From contig NZ_JAAATR010000077.1 in NCBI RefSeq assembly GCF_009907385.1, positions 1 to 53,394 on the forward strand: a DNA stretch of 53,394 bases, in the 5' to 3' direction. The position numbers and the translations under genes are program-made. This DNA comes from Atlantibacter hermannii. GTDB taxonomy: Bacteria; Pseudomonadota; Gammaproteobacteria; Enterobacterales; Enterobacteriaceae. This document shows, piece after piece, positions 1-7,575 of this stretch. A model generated the notes under the pieces. The model was not told where the DNA came from. It made no database searches and saw only the letters and a list, made by a program, of their open reading frames with translations. Numbering within the stretch: the first letter of the stretch is position 1; every line of letters starts with the position of its first letter.

Positions 1-689
1 TCCATCACCGACGACGCGGCGCTGTTCGCGTTATTACCGATGTTAAATGCCGCCGCTGATGCTGATGTGCGGCTTCCCGCGTAAGCGATCCCTGGCGTGT
101 TACTTGACGACAGGCGAAGCAACATCGAGCCGGCGATATTGGCATTACCCAGAACGGGGACATTGCCACCTGCCACGCCCGTGTCGCGCGTTGCCACACT
201 ACCGAGCCCCAGCCCGGTTCGCGCAGCTGCTGGCGTTGTGCCGCCCGTTCCGCCCTGCTCAACCGGTACCGCGCCACCCACGCCGCGCTGCGCAAGTTTG
301 CCGAGAGCCGGAATAGCGACGGAAATGCCGTTAATGGTCACTGTCACGGTCTGATTTGCTGATGTGCCAGCAAAAGTCTCCCACGCATCGCTGCTCGCGT
401 CGTAGTCCCGGACAAGCTGCGCGATACTTTGCGCAAGACCATCTACAGACAGCGCGTCAGTGGTAAGGATTGCGTACTTCGTGCCAGCCGCGAGCCAGGG
501 ATTTGCTGCTGCGGTGAGTGTCAGGGATGTGGCACTGTTTACGGTCGCAATCTCAAAAATCTGCGGCGGGGATGTCAGGACAAGAAGTGTCTGGCCAGCG
601 CGAACCTGACTTGCCGCGGACGTGAAATTCGTACCGGTGCCTGTTACACCTGCACCTGCAATCGCAATAGTACCTGCGCTATAGATCAT
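1..689 (-). CDS. Phage side tail fibre protein, N-terminal part (runs off the left edge)
   Basis: A minus-strand frame stays open for 229 codons from 689 to the window edge, so only the N-terminal part is visible. The protein begins MIYSAGTIAIAG and continues with a G/T/A-rich segment, then ALSVDGLAQSIAQ and a collagen-like VPVEQGGTGG stretch. This pattern is typical of the N-terminal baseplate-attachment part of lambdoid side tail fibres. I chose the ATG at 689 because GGAGT lies 6 bases upstream (694-698). An in-frame ATG at 704 lies against the T-run of a terminator hairpin and has no ribosome binding site. The fibre would bind the host surface during adsorption. It lies downstream of the DUF6453-type gene, the usual place for fibre genes after the J gene. 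The family call rests on composition and motif memory; the receptor specificity lies outside the window. Confidence 0.8.
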   Translation of the reverse strand, partial: MIYSAGTIAIAGAGVTGTGTNFTSAASQVRAGQTLLVLTSPPQIFEIATVNSATSLTLTAAANPWLAAGTKYAILTTDALSVDGLAQSIAQLVRDYDASSDAWETFAGTSANQTVTVTINGISVAIPALGKLAQRGVGGAVPVEQGGTGGTTPAAARTGLGLGSVATRDTGVAGGNVPVLGNANIAGSMLLRLSSSNTPGIAYAGSRTSASAAAFNIGNNANSAASSVM

Positions 690-704
690 ATTTACTCCGG
701 ACAT

Positions 705-726
705 AAAAAACCCGCCGGATGGCGGG
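705..726 (-). terminator. Rho-independent terminator after the DUF6453-type tail gene
   Basis: A 6-bp GC stem (711-716 with 721-726, loop GGAT) is followed on the minus strand by six T residues (710-705). It lies 20 bases after the stop of the tail gene at 746 and directly before the tail fibre start, so it probably limits read-through into the fibre gene. Confidence 0.7.
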
Positions 727-745
727 TCTGGGTAAGTGTTTTTTG

Positions 746-1714
746 TTAATACATTGAGGGGATGCATGGCACGGGGATGTTTGCCAGACGCTGGCCAACC
801 AGCGCGTATTTGTCAGTCCAGCGCCAGCGCACGCGACCGCGCCCACACCGGACGGCGTTTCCTGACCTGACGATGCCCGCCAGTTTCATATAGTCCCACC
901 CGCCGTTGGTGTTGCTGTCGTAGCCGTAGACGCCCAGCATAATCATGGTGTCGCCGATGTCCGTCCATGACCATGACGGCGTCCATGTCTTCCGGTTATA
1001 GATGAACGGGCGGTTTGTTGTTGAAAACACGCATGCACCGTTTTTGAAGAAATTAAGACCCGGTCCGGGGGTAGGTGCAATACCCGACGCAAATATCGCG
1101 ATTGTTATCGTCACTGTCGCCGGGACGTCCTCGCCGTTCCTGTCCTCGAATGCTGTAACGACTGTGCCGTCGCACTCAACCGTGGCGCTCGGGTGCGACC
1201 ATTTCCCAAACACGACATAATTGGATTTTGGTGCAATCGTGTCAGGCAGAGTCCAGGTCCCGGTGAACGTTACCGAACCGCGCCAGACGCAGAACCCGGC
1301 CATGCTGTTAACGGCAATGCTCATGAAATCGGTTGAGTCCTGAATCAGCAGGCCTCCGCCCGCGCTGGCTGATGCGGGCAGTATTTGCCAGACCGATGCA
1401 TCAAACCCCCTGACAAGTTTATCACCAAGCGAAGTCCAGTAGGTCTGGGTGACCGTCGCACCGTTCTGCGTAAACCCGGTCAGGACACCCACCGCCGGAA
1501 TAATCGACGGACTGACAGGCGGGGCGTACCCGGCACAGACGCGGGGTAGCAGTATCACTTCACTCCCGGGGACATAATTCGCCATATCCAGCGAAACAGA
1601 AGTTGAAGCTGCCGTCCACTGCCCGCTAAACGTCGGGCACCGCAGGCCGGATGTAATTTCCATCCGGGGGCCGCCATCATTCAGATCAATCAGTAATCCT
1701 GCCGGCATCACCAC
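746..1714 (-). CDS. Phage tail-region protein, DUF6453-like
   Basis: A 322-residue protein of tail-module type, rich in G, T, W and aromatic residues, with no membrane segment. Its first codons overlap the end of the J-type tail tip gene by 7 bases, so the two are translationally coupled. The first codon is GTG at 1714; an in-frame ATG lies at 1708. Proteins of this kind (DUF6453 in my recollection) sit between the J-like tip protein and the side tail fibre in lambdoid prophages and are thought to belong to the tail tip. No enzymatic motif is visible. The position is strong support for a virion role. The family name is from memory. Confidence 0.7.
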   Translation of the reverse strand: MVMPAGLLIDLNDGGPRMEITSGLRCPTFSGQWTAASTSVSLDMANYVPGSEVILLPRVCAGYAPPVSPSIIPAVGVLTGFTQNGATVTQTYWTSLGDKLVRGFDASVWQILPASASAGGGLLIQDSTDFMSIAVNSMAGFCVWRGSVTFTGTWTLPDTIAPKSNYVVFGKWSHPSATVECDGTVVTAFEDRNGEDVPATVTITIAIFASGIAPTPGPGLNFFKNGACVFSTTNRPFIYNRKTWTPSWSWTDIGDTMIMLGVYGYDSNTNGGWDYMKLAGIVRSGNAVRCGRGRVRWRWTDKYALVGQRLANIPVPCIPSMY

Positions 1715-1912
1715 ATCCCCAGTCTGATCAGGCCGCCACCCGGCAGATTAACGGTTACCCCGCTGCCATCGATGACGACGGTATTGTTCGCGCCGTTAAA
1801 ACTGAAATTGCCCGAAGTGGCGTAAAGATTGCCCCGCACCGTCACTCCGTTAAATGTGGCGAACCCCGATTTATTGATATGCCAGCCCACATTGCCGGTA
1901 CTGCGGAACGCG
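1708..1912 (-). pseudogene. C-terminal remnant of a J-type tail tip / host specificity protein
   Basis: About 65 codons read on the minus strand and end in a G/N/V-rich repeat segment (NGVTVRGNLYATSGNF ... VTVNLPGGG) typical of the extreme C-terminus of lambda J-like proteins. J is normally over 1000 residues long, so nearly all of the gene is missing. Upstream of about 1903-1912 the same DNA codes on the opposite strand for an early phage protein. The open frame does extend to an ATG at 2025, but those extra residues are antisense to the early gene and look unrelated to J. The remnant is therefore the left side of an internal prophage deletion or rearrangement. Confidence 0.75.
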
Positions 1913-2508
1913 AAAGCCTGGAATGTTTCCGCATAGCCCTTGCCGCGCTGGAGTCCCGCGCGGATGCGGAGCCGGTAGCGTGGCCAGAAATTCCTTTCAC
2001 GTATGATGAGTTGGTAGGTATGCACGGAAAGGAATTTGCAAACGGATATATGCGAGGGTGGGAAAGAAAATGTCGTTCAGTGAAAATGAAAGGCCCACTC
2101 TACACCCGACCGCAGCCAGCGCCAACGGTCATTGATTATCGCAACATCGTCGAGAGAGTAGCTATCGCATTGCACGGTTCGGTTACTGATTTGGCATTGC
2201 TGCCGGTTACAGCGCAATCCGTAATGAATAAAGTCGCAGCACCAGAAGTACAGTCTGAACAGCGCAACTATCCGGTGATTTCTGATAGCTCAGAAGACTC
2301 GAAGCGCCTGGACTGGCTTGATGCGCAGAACAAAAGGCTTAACGAGTATTACGGTACTACATACGGGTGGAAATTTGACGCGAATTTCCAGCGCAATGCC
2401 ATGATGCTTAATGACGGCAATTACCCGGTTATGAATGTCCGGCAGGCCATTGACGAGGCTATGCGCACTGCCACACACCTACAGGAGGCGCAGGAAGTAA
2501 AGAAGTAG
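1879..2508 (+). CDS. Truncated Ea22-like early phage protein
   Basis: The open frame encodes 209 residues. From about residue 10 on (RESLECFRIALAALE, then AEPVAWPEIPF) it resembles the modular Ea22/DUF550-type proteins of lambdoid phage early regions, which often carry an ALASLEAEPVAW-like linker. The usual N-terminal part is missing. The first nine or so codons, including the ATG at 1879, come from DNA antisense to the J-type gene at a deletion junction, so the start may be fortuitous. The C-terminal segment SKRLDWLDAQNKRLNEYY resembles a domain found in other phage early proteins. No catalytic motif is seen. These proteins have no well-defined function. It lies upstream of, and in the same direction as, the excisionase and integrase genes. 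Confidence 0.6.
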   Translation: MPAHIAGTAERESLECFRIALAALESRADAEPVAWPEIPFTYDELVGMHGKEFANGYMRGWERKCRSVKMKGPLYTRPQPAPTVIDYRNIVERVAIALHGSVTDLALLPVTAQSVMNKVAAPEVQSEQRNYPVISDSSEDSKRLDWLDAQNKRLNEYYGTTYGWKFDANFQRNAMMLNDGNYPVMNVRQAIDEAMRTATHLQEAQEVKK

Positions 2509-2601
2509 ATCGCTGCGGTATCTGTTTTGACTGGGCCCGCAATGGTTGCGGGACCTGTATTTTTAAAGAGGACCGGGTGCAGCCGGTGAAGTGGAGGAAT
2601 T

Positions 2602-2808
2602 ATGCTGAACCTCGATTGTGTTCCGATCTCGACTTATTGCAAAGAAACCGGCGAGACCCTTGAAGCCATTAATAAACGGGTGCAACGCGGCGTCTGGTTT
2701 GAAGGTGTTCAGGTGCTGAAGGTGGAAGGCGTTAAGGAAAGATGGATTGATCTTAGTGAGGTTGCTAAATGGGCAAGGCAGAGTCGCCAAAACTACCGCG
2801 CGGCGTAA
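2602..2808 (+). CDS. xis: Phage excisionase (Xis)
   Basis: A 68-residue basic protein with a winged-helix, MerR-like pattern: PISTYCKETGETLEAINKR followed by a short strand region ending ERWIDLSEVAKWARQS. This is the pattern of small excisionases of lambdoid phages. Such proteins bend DNA at the att arm sites and turn the integrase towards excision. The start ATG at 2602 has GGAGGA 6 bases upstream. The 3' end overlaps the integrase start by 40 bases in another frame, as expected for an xis-int pair. Nothing suggests it is damaged. Confidence 0.85.
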   Translation: MLNLDCVPISTYCKETGETLEAINKRVQRGVWFEGVQVLKVEGVKERWIDLSEVAKWARQSRQNYRAA

Positions 2809-3959
2809 CTATCAGAAAGCATAGTCAGGGCGAAACCATCAATATCACTTTCACATACAGAGGGGTTAAATGCAGGGAGCCCCTTTCTAATCTTGAAGTG
2901 AACAGTAAGAATATTAAATACGCCGAGCGAACCCTCGGCGAAATCCATAATAAAATAGAGCGAGGAACATTCGTTTACGCTGAATATTTCCCGCGCTCTG
3001 CTCGCTTAAAATTATTTGGGAATGCGGCTGCAGGAAAAACAGTAAAAATGTATCTGGATGAATATATCGATATATGCGAAACGCGAAAACTTTCCCCGTC
3101 CACTATTGGCGGTTATAAAAAATGCCGTAGCGCGCTGTCCGCGCTGCATTCACTTCCGGCAAGCGAGCTCACGCCGGCGGCAATGAAAGCATGGATCCAG
3201 AGCCGCACCACCACATTGAAGACGATCCGCAATCAGCTGTCTTTTTTGCGATCAGCGCTTGATGAGGCTGTCACAGATGGAGTTTTGCAAATCAACCCCG
3301 TATCCCTCGTAACAGCATCCCGGTATCAAAGCGACAAATCGACTGCTGACAGCGACTATATTGTCGATCCGCTTTCACCAGCAGAAGTAGATGCACTCCT
3401 CTCCTCTGCCGGTAATAAGCAGTGGGAAAATTTATTTATGTTCGCAATCCAGACGGGGTTGCGCAGCTCAGAATTATGCGCGCTGCGCTGGCGCGATATC
3501 GATTTTATCGGGAAGACTGCGCATGTTCAGAACGCGAGTGTGGTAGGGGTTATTAAGGGGACGAAAACAAAGGCAGGGACACGCAAGGTAGAACTTAACG
3601 ATGTGGCGATGACTGTGCTGGCAAATCAGAAAACCTTCACCTTTATGAAAGATGCGACGATATTCGAGGATCCGAAAACGAATATGCCGTGGGCCAGCGC
3701 GGATGCTATCCGTAAAAAAGCATGGGTGCCAACATTACGCAAAGCAGGGATCAGATACCGCAACCCATACCAGACTCGGCATACATTCGCGACACGCCAC
3801 ATCAGCCAGGGGGCAAACCTTTTCTGGCTTGCTGGGCAGATGGGGCACAAGGGGCCAGAGATGCTCTTCAGGCATTACGGATCCTATCTGAAAGAGTACG
3901 ACGGAAACACCGAGCGGAGACTACTCAAGGTCAGCGGCGGGACACGAAAGGAGCCGTAA
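2769..3959 (+). CDS. int: Tyrosine-family phage integrase, ssrA-targeting
   Basis: A 396-residue site-specific recombinase. The N-terminal 80 residues are the arm-type binding region (PRGVTIRKHSQGETINITF). A SAM-like core-binding domain spans about 90-185 and the catalytic domain about 200-380. Visible catalytic residues are R232 (GLRSSELCALRW), K266, R337 in PYQTRHTFATRH, H360 (GHKGPEM) and the nucleophile Y370 (FRHYGSY). The usual first histidine of the HxxR box is a tyrosine, which is common in this phage subgroup. The gene ends 54 bases before a copy of the ssrA 3' end, the normal arrangement of int next to its attachment site. The catalytic set is complete, so the enzyme should be functional even though the prophage next to it carries a deletion. 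Confidence 0.93.
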   Translation: MGKAESPKLPRGVTIRKHSQGETINITFTYRGVKCREPLSNLEVNSKNIKYAERTLGEIHNKIERGTFVYAEYFPRSARLKLFGNAAAGKTVKMYLDEYIDICETRKLSPSTIGGYKKCRSALSALHSLPASELTPAAMKAWIQSRTTTLKTIRNQLSFLRSALDEAVTDGVLQINPVSLVTASRYQSDKSTADSDYIVDPLSPAEVDALLSSAGNKQWENLFMFAIQTGLRSSELCALRWRDIDFIGKTAHVQNASVVGVIKGTKTKAGTRKVELNDVAMTVLANQKTFTFMKDATIFEDPKTNMPWASADAIRKKAWVPTLRKAGIRYRNPYQTRHTFATRHISQGANLFWLAGQMGHKGPEMLFRHYGSYLKEYDGNTERRLLKVSGGTRKEP

Positions 3960-4013
3960 AGGAGCCGCAGAAATTTTTACAGTAAATTAATTACACTCAA
4001 TCAATGGGTTACA

Positions 4014-4051
4014 AAATTTCGGACACGGGTTCAACTCCCGCCAGCCCACCA
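4014..4051 (+). other. ssrA: Attachment site: displaced 3' end of the tmRNA gene ssrA
   Basis: The 38 bases match the last part of ssrA, including the T-loop sequence GGTTCAACTCCCGCC and the CCA end. They differ from the E. coli sequence by one substitution (GGACACGG for GGACGCGG) and one missing base in the acceptor stem (CAGCCCACC for CAGCTCCACC). The body of ssrA is absent here. The expected reading is that the prophage supplied an identical 3' end at its other boundary, outside the window, and left this copy as the downstream att half-site. The two changes suggest this copy is no longer under selection. Confidence 0.85.
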
Positions 4052-4097
4052 AAATTCTTGGTTGATGGTCACCAGAGCCACTCAACAAAGTCCTGAA

Positions 4098-4130
4098 AGC
4101 CCGAAAGGTTAAAACCTGGCGGGCTTTTTT
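4098..4130 (+). terminator. Original ssrA terminator
   Basis: The stem AGCCCG (4098-4103) pairs with CGGGCT (4120-4125), with an inner AGGTT/ACCT pairing, and is followed by six T residues. The sequence and its position 47 bases after the ssrA 3' end match the region downstream of ssrA in E. coli. This shows that chromosomal flank resumes here. Confidence 0.8.
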
Positions 4131-4229
4131 GTGCCTTGAATTTGTCCCGCGAAGTCTGGTACCAACTGATTAAATCCGAATCTTTTAGGCACTTCGTAAA
4201 GCGTTATTGTTTTTGAGGTGCCTAAAACT

Positions 4230-4364
4230 ATGGAACTCCGGCAATGGCAAGACAAACCTCTTTCCGTTAAGGAAATCGAATCCGCCAAACCCAAAGAAGC
4301 GGACTACTTTCTCTATGATGGTGATGGTGTAAGTATCCCGCATAATCGTGCCATTCACATTTAG
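4230..4364 (+). pseudogene. N-terminal fragment of a CP4-57-type (P4-family) integrase, cut by an IS
   Basis: An ATG at 4230 opens a 44-codon frame. Its first 33 or so residues end in AKPKEADYFLYDGDG, close to the N-terminus of P4-family integrases such as E. coli IntA (AKPKDADYQLYDGDGL), the ssrA-site integrase of CP4-57. The similarity stops at about 4328, where an IS3-like end appears to begin; the remaining codons to the TAG at 4362 are IS sequence. E. coli intA also starts just after ssrA, so the position supports the call. The rest of the gene is not seen in the window. Confidence 0.65.
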
Positions 4365-4406
4365 AGATCCTCCGACATAATCAATCTGCCAACGAAGGAG
4401 ATCGCT

Positions 4407-4655
4407 ATGCGTAAATCCCGTTTTACTGAGCATCAGATCATTGCTGTAATTAAATCGGTTGAAGCCGGACGAACCGTTAAAGATGTCTGCCGGGAGGCCG
4501 GTATTTCTGAAGACACCGGTTACAACTGGAAGTCCAGATACGGCGGCATGGAGACTTCTGATATTGAAAAGATAAAGGATCTTGAGGACGAGAACCGGCG
4601 TCTCAAACAGATGTTTGCCGGCCTGAGTTTTGAGAACCGGGCGCTGAAGCTTTAA
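4407..4655 (+). CDS. IS3-family transposase OrfA (remnant element)
   Basis: An 82-residue protein with the usual OrfA layout: an N-terminal helix-turn-helix (FTEHQIIAVIKSVEAGRTVK, then DVCREAGISEDTGYNWKSRY) and a C-terminal leucine-zipper-like coiled coil (DLEDENRRLKQMFAGLSFEN). The ATG at 4407 has AAGGAG 9 bases upstream. It is shorter than a full OrfA of about 88-100 residues, because the last codons that normally bridge into orfB by programmed frameshifting are missing. Without OrfB it cannot transpose. OrfA alone can bind IS ends and act as a repressor in this family. Confidence 0.8.
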   Translation: MRKSRFTEHQIIAVIKSVEAGRTVKDVCREAGISEDTGYNWKSRYGGMETSDIEKIKDLEDENRRLKQMFAGLSFENRALKL

Positions 4656-4759
4656 AACCAGCCTTTAAGCGTGAGCTGGTCACTCATCTGATAGCGACAT
4701 TTGGACTCAGTATCCGCCAGGCCTGCCAGAGCCTGAATGTAGCGGCACACTGCATTTGA
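4648..4759 (+). pseudogene. 5' remnant of IS3-family orfB
   Basis: In another frame than orfA the DNA reads ALKPAFKRELVTHLIATFGL, then SIRQACQSLNV. This matches the start of IS3-family OrfB proteins (KPAxKRELV...SxRxACxxL). The match fails at about 4735 and a TGA follows at 4757-4759. The DDE catalytic domain is absent. Confidence 0.7.
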
Positions 4760-4978
4760 CCACCAGAACAGAGATAATTTCCTCACCTCAAAACAAAACA
4801 GGTGTCCCGAAGAAAAGAAAAAATGTCAGCGCAGCGTTTAAACGCAAAGCCGCGTCTGGCCTCTGTCCGGCAGCGGTTAAAACGTCGTTATCCTGCGCGC
4901 AAAAAATGAATATCTTTTTCTCTGCTCAGCCAGCAACTCAGGGCTTCGCGAAAATAAGCGGCGGCACATTAGCATCCT
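4760..4978. other. Junction region without a recognisable gene
   Basis: These 219 bases lie between the IS remnant and the 3' end of the LacI-type gene. An 81-codon open frame (4756-5001) has no family resemblance and no good ribosome binding site, and it overlaps the end of the regulator gene. I see no terminator for the operon that ends at 4979. Confidence 0.4.
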
Positions 4979-5986
4979 TCACCCCAATGCCTTCCCCCTG
5001 AATACCAGTTCCGCCTTCGCTGTTCCTCCCTGTTCAACAACCTTTCCTTCCAGCGCAGCCACCATCAACTGGCAGGCTTTTGCAGCGAGTTTTTTTTCAT
5101 CCTGACGCATAGACCAGAGATTATTCGCCAGAAATCCCAGCATGATGTTGTCATCGAAGGTGCCGATATTGATATCGTTTGGAATATACCCGCAACGTTC
5201 ACGCAGTACGCTGAGCGCGCCCTGGAGGATCGGCAGGGATGACGCGATAAAATTTTGCGGCCAACGGCCATGAAGATCGATGTACTGCGCCATAAGATCT
5301 GCACCGTCGCTAATACGGTTGTGCTCCGCGCAGGTAATATCGGACGGAGAAACCGTCATCCCCAGCTCAGCCATAGCCCGCTTAAAGCCGCTAAGACGAT
5401 CGATAATCGTTGGTGACGTCATGTCAGCAGTAAAAAAATGCAGCGGTTGCCCCAGGTATTCCACCATCGCTTTGGTTAGCTGGTAGCCACTGTCGCTGTT
5501 ATCCGTGGTAACACACGCAGCATCCTGAATGCCAAAATCCCGGTCGAGAAACACCAGCGGTTTTTTACGGTGTTTAAGATGATGCGCCTGGCAGGCTGCG
5601 TCCGTTGACACGACAAAAATACCATCGACGTTTCGCTCTTCGAGCGACTTTACCAGCCGGTTTTCATATCGCGGTTCGCCGTTGGTGCAGCTGATCATCA
5701 GCTGATAGCCCAACTCCCGGCACGCCGCTTCCAGCTGTTCCGCCAGCGCGGAGAAAAAGGGGTTAGAGAGTCGCGGAATAACCAGCCCGAAGACATCAGT
5801 TTTATTGAGCTTCAGGCTGCGGGCGGTGAGGTTGATGGTATAACTGTGTTCCTGCACATACTCATTAATTTTGTCCTGCGTTTTCAGGCTGATGCGATAC
5901 TTTTTGGCATTACCGTTCAGGACGGCGCGTACCGTTGTGATGGAAACGCCTAAATCCCTCGCGATTTCCTCAACTGTTTTTGCCAT
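4979..5986 (-). CDS. LacI-family transcriptional regulator of the putative Kdo operon
   Basis: A 335-residue regulator. Residues 1-60 form the LacI helix-turn-helix and hinge helix (TVEEIARDLGVSITTVRAVL), with the longer NGNAKKYRIS loop seen in Cra/FruR and ScrR-type members. The rest is a periplasmic-binding-protein-like ligand domain (GLVIPRLSNPFFSALAEQLE, then FVVSTDAACQ). I chose ATG 5986 (AAGGA 10 bases upstream); an upstream in-frame start at 6052 would overlap the transporter gene. It is the last gene of the operon, 62 bases after the TctA-like gene, so it is probably co-transcribed and autoregulated. The Cra-like domain suggests an operator with an AAnCGnTT-type core. The effector is unknown; an intermediate of the encoded pathway is the natural guess. 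Confidence 0.88.
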   Translation of the reverse strand: MAKTVEEIARDLGVSITTVRAVLNGNAKKYRISLKTQDKINEYVQEHSYTINLTARSLKLNKTDVFGLVIPRLSNPFFSALAEQLEAACRELGYQLMISCTNGEPRYENRLVKSLEERNVDGIFVVSTDAACQAHHLKHRKKPLVFLDRDFGIQDAACVTTDNSDSGYQLTKAMVEYLGQPLHFFTADMTSPTIIDRLSGFKRAMAELGMTVSPSDITCAEHNRISDGADLMAQYIDLHGRWPQNFIASSLPILQGALSVLRERCGYIPNDINIGTFDDNIMLGFLANNLWSMRQDEKKLAAKACQLMVAALEGKVVEQGGTAKAELVFRGKALG

Positions 5987-6048
5987 AAGTGTGCATTCCT
6001 TACTTGATGAAAAACGGGCCACCGTCGGCAGCCCGTGAATAAGTGCTA

Positions 6049-7557
6049 TCAACCCGGTTGCTTACGCCACATGGCCTTCAGACGGGGGCCGAAAATCGGC
6101 ATCAGCAGGGTGATCAACGCAATGGCCAGGAAAACAGCGCAGACCGGGCGCGTCAGAAATACGCTCGGGTCGCCTTCAGACATCACCAGCGCACGCCGGA
6201 AGTTCGATTCCGCCATTGGCCCCAGAATAATGCCAATCACAATAGGCGACATTGAGAAATCAAGCTTAATCAGGATATAAGCCGCTAATCCGGAAGCCAT
6301 CATCACAAAGACGTCCGTCATATCGTGGTTTACCGAATAGGCCCCCACGGAACAGAGTACAAAGATAATGGGCACCAGTACCCGACGCGGCACGTTCATC
6401 ACTTTGGCAAACAGGCGCATCCCCATAAAGCCCATGATGCCCATAAAGATATTCGCCGCGAACAGGCCGATAAAGATGGCATTCACTTCAACCGGATGCT
6501 CAGTAAATAACTGCGGCCCCAGCGCCAGCCCTTGCACCATAAATGCGCCCATGATGATCGCGGTTGCGCCATCCCCAGGGATACCCAGCGTCATCAGCGG
6601 CACCATTGCGCCGCCCGCCACCGAGTTCGCGCCAGCTTCCGGAGCGGAAACCCCTTCCGGCGAACCGTGGCCAAACTCTTCAGGATGTTTTGACCAGCGC
6701 TTGGCTTCGTTGTAGGCAATGAAAGAGGCGATATCGCCGCCGGTCCCCGGCACCGCACCGATGCCAGTGCCAATCACCGAGGAGCGAATATAAACCGGCA
6801 TCACCCGCTTCAAATCTTTCCAGGTGGGCAGGATGCGCTGAATTTTGCTCTGCATGCTATGCACCACGCCAGCGACGCGTTCCCGGTGATCTTCCTCAAG
6901 GCTAATCAGCCCCTGAGAAAAGGCAAATAACCCCACCAGCACCGGAATAAACGATATGCCGCCCATCAAATAGACGGAATCAAAGGTAAAACGCATCCCG
7001 GCGGTCATCGGGTCCAGCCCGATAGTGGCGATAAATAACCCCAGCGCGCCGCCCATCAATCCTTTAATAATGGATTGCGAAGAAACGCTGGTAATAATGC
7101 TGATCCCAAACACCGCCAGCGCGAAATATTCAGCGGAGGAAAAACCGGTGGCGACTTTCGCCAGCAGCGGCGCAATGAGCACCAGCGCGATAGTACTGAA
7201 AACGCCGCCGAACATTGAGGCGCCAGTGGATAATCCCAGCGCGCGTCCGGCTTCTCCGCGTTTCGCCATCGGATAGCCATCCAGCACCGTGGCGGCAGAG
7301 GCGGGCGTGCCCGGCGTGCTGATCAGGATGGCGGTAATCGATCCGCCATAGACCGCGCCGCAGTACACCCCAAGCAGCATCAGAATACCGGTCATCCCCT
7401 GGAAGGAGTAAGTCAGGGGCAACAACAGCGCAATGCCCATATTGACGGTAAGCCCCGGCAGCGCGCCGATAATAATCCCCGCCAGAACCCCCATCAGGAT
7501 CATTGCGGTGGTTTCGAAACTGAAGACCAGCAACAGGGCATCTAAAACTTCGTTCAT
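6049..7557 (-). CDS. Tripartite tricarboxylate transporter, large membrane subunit (TctA family)
   Basis: A 502-residue integral membrane protein of the normal TctA length, with about 10-12 hydrophobic segments. Family signatures are visible: the GALPGLTVNMGIALLLPLTY region near residue 33, PGTPASAATVLDGYP near 75, and the repeated motif region IGAVPGTGGDIASFIAYNEA near 265. TctA forms the ion-coupled permease and works with TctB and the periplasmic TctC protein. The family imports carboxylic acids, and several members take up sugar acids or aromatic acids rather than citrate. The upstream TctC and TctB genes (8088-9059 and 7576-8034) complete the system. Because the operon otherwise encodes sugar-acid enzymes, the substrate is probably a sugar acid and not tricarballylate or citrate. 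AAGGGA precedes the ATG. Confidence 0.92.
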   Translation of the reverse strand: MNEVLDALLLVFSFETTAMILMGVLAGIIIGALPGLTVNMGIALLLPLTYSFQGMTGILMLLGVYCGAVYGGSITAILISTPGTPASAATVLDGYPMAKRGEAGRALGLSTGASMFGGVFSTIALVLIAPLLAKVATGFSSAEYFALAVFGISIITSVSSQSIIKGLMGGALGLFIATIGLDPMTAGMRFTFDSVYLMGGISFIPVLVGLFAFSQGLISLEEDHRERVAGVVHSMQSKIQRILPTWKDLKRVMPVYIRSSVIGTGIGAVPGTGGDIASFIAYNEAKRWSKHPEEFGHGSPEGVSAPEAGANSVAGGAMVPLMTLGIPGDGATAIIMGAFMVQGLALGPQLFTEHPVEVNAIFIGLFAANIFMGIMGFMGMRLFAKVMNVPRRVLVPIIFVLCSVGAYSVNHDMTDVFVMMASGLAAYILIKLDFSMSPIVIGIILGPMAESNFRRALVMSEGDPSVFLTRPVCAVFLAIALITLLMPIFGPRLKAMWRKQPG

Positions 7558-7575
7558 TATGATTCCCTTATTAAT

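Larger units (their letters stand above)
4328..4759 (+). mobile_element. Truncated IS3-family insertion sequence
   Basis: The element begins near 4328 with a TG dinucleotide inside the integrase fragment, carries an orfA-type gene, and breaks off about 35 codons into orfB. No right inverted repeat and no target duplication could be identified. The transposase type points to the IS3 family, probably the IS407 or a neighbouring subgroup. I do not recognise a named IS. Confidence 0.65.

Noticed and set aside
4328..4759. Assigning the IS remnant to a named element
   Set aside because: Only one end and orfA are present, and I could not match it to a specific IS from memory.
4756..5001. An 81-codon frame after the IS remnant
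   Set aside because: It overlaps the regulator's 3' end, has no ribosome binding site, and the translation looks random.
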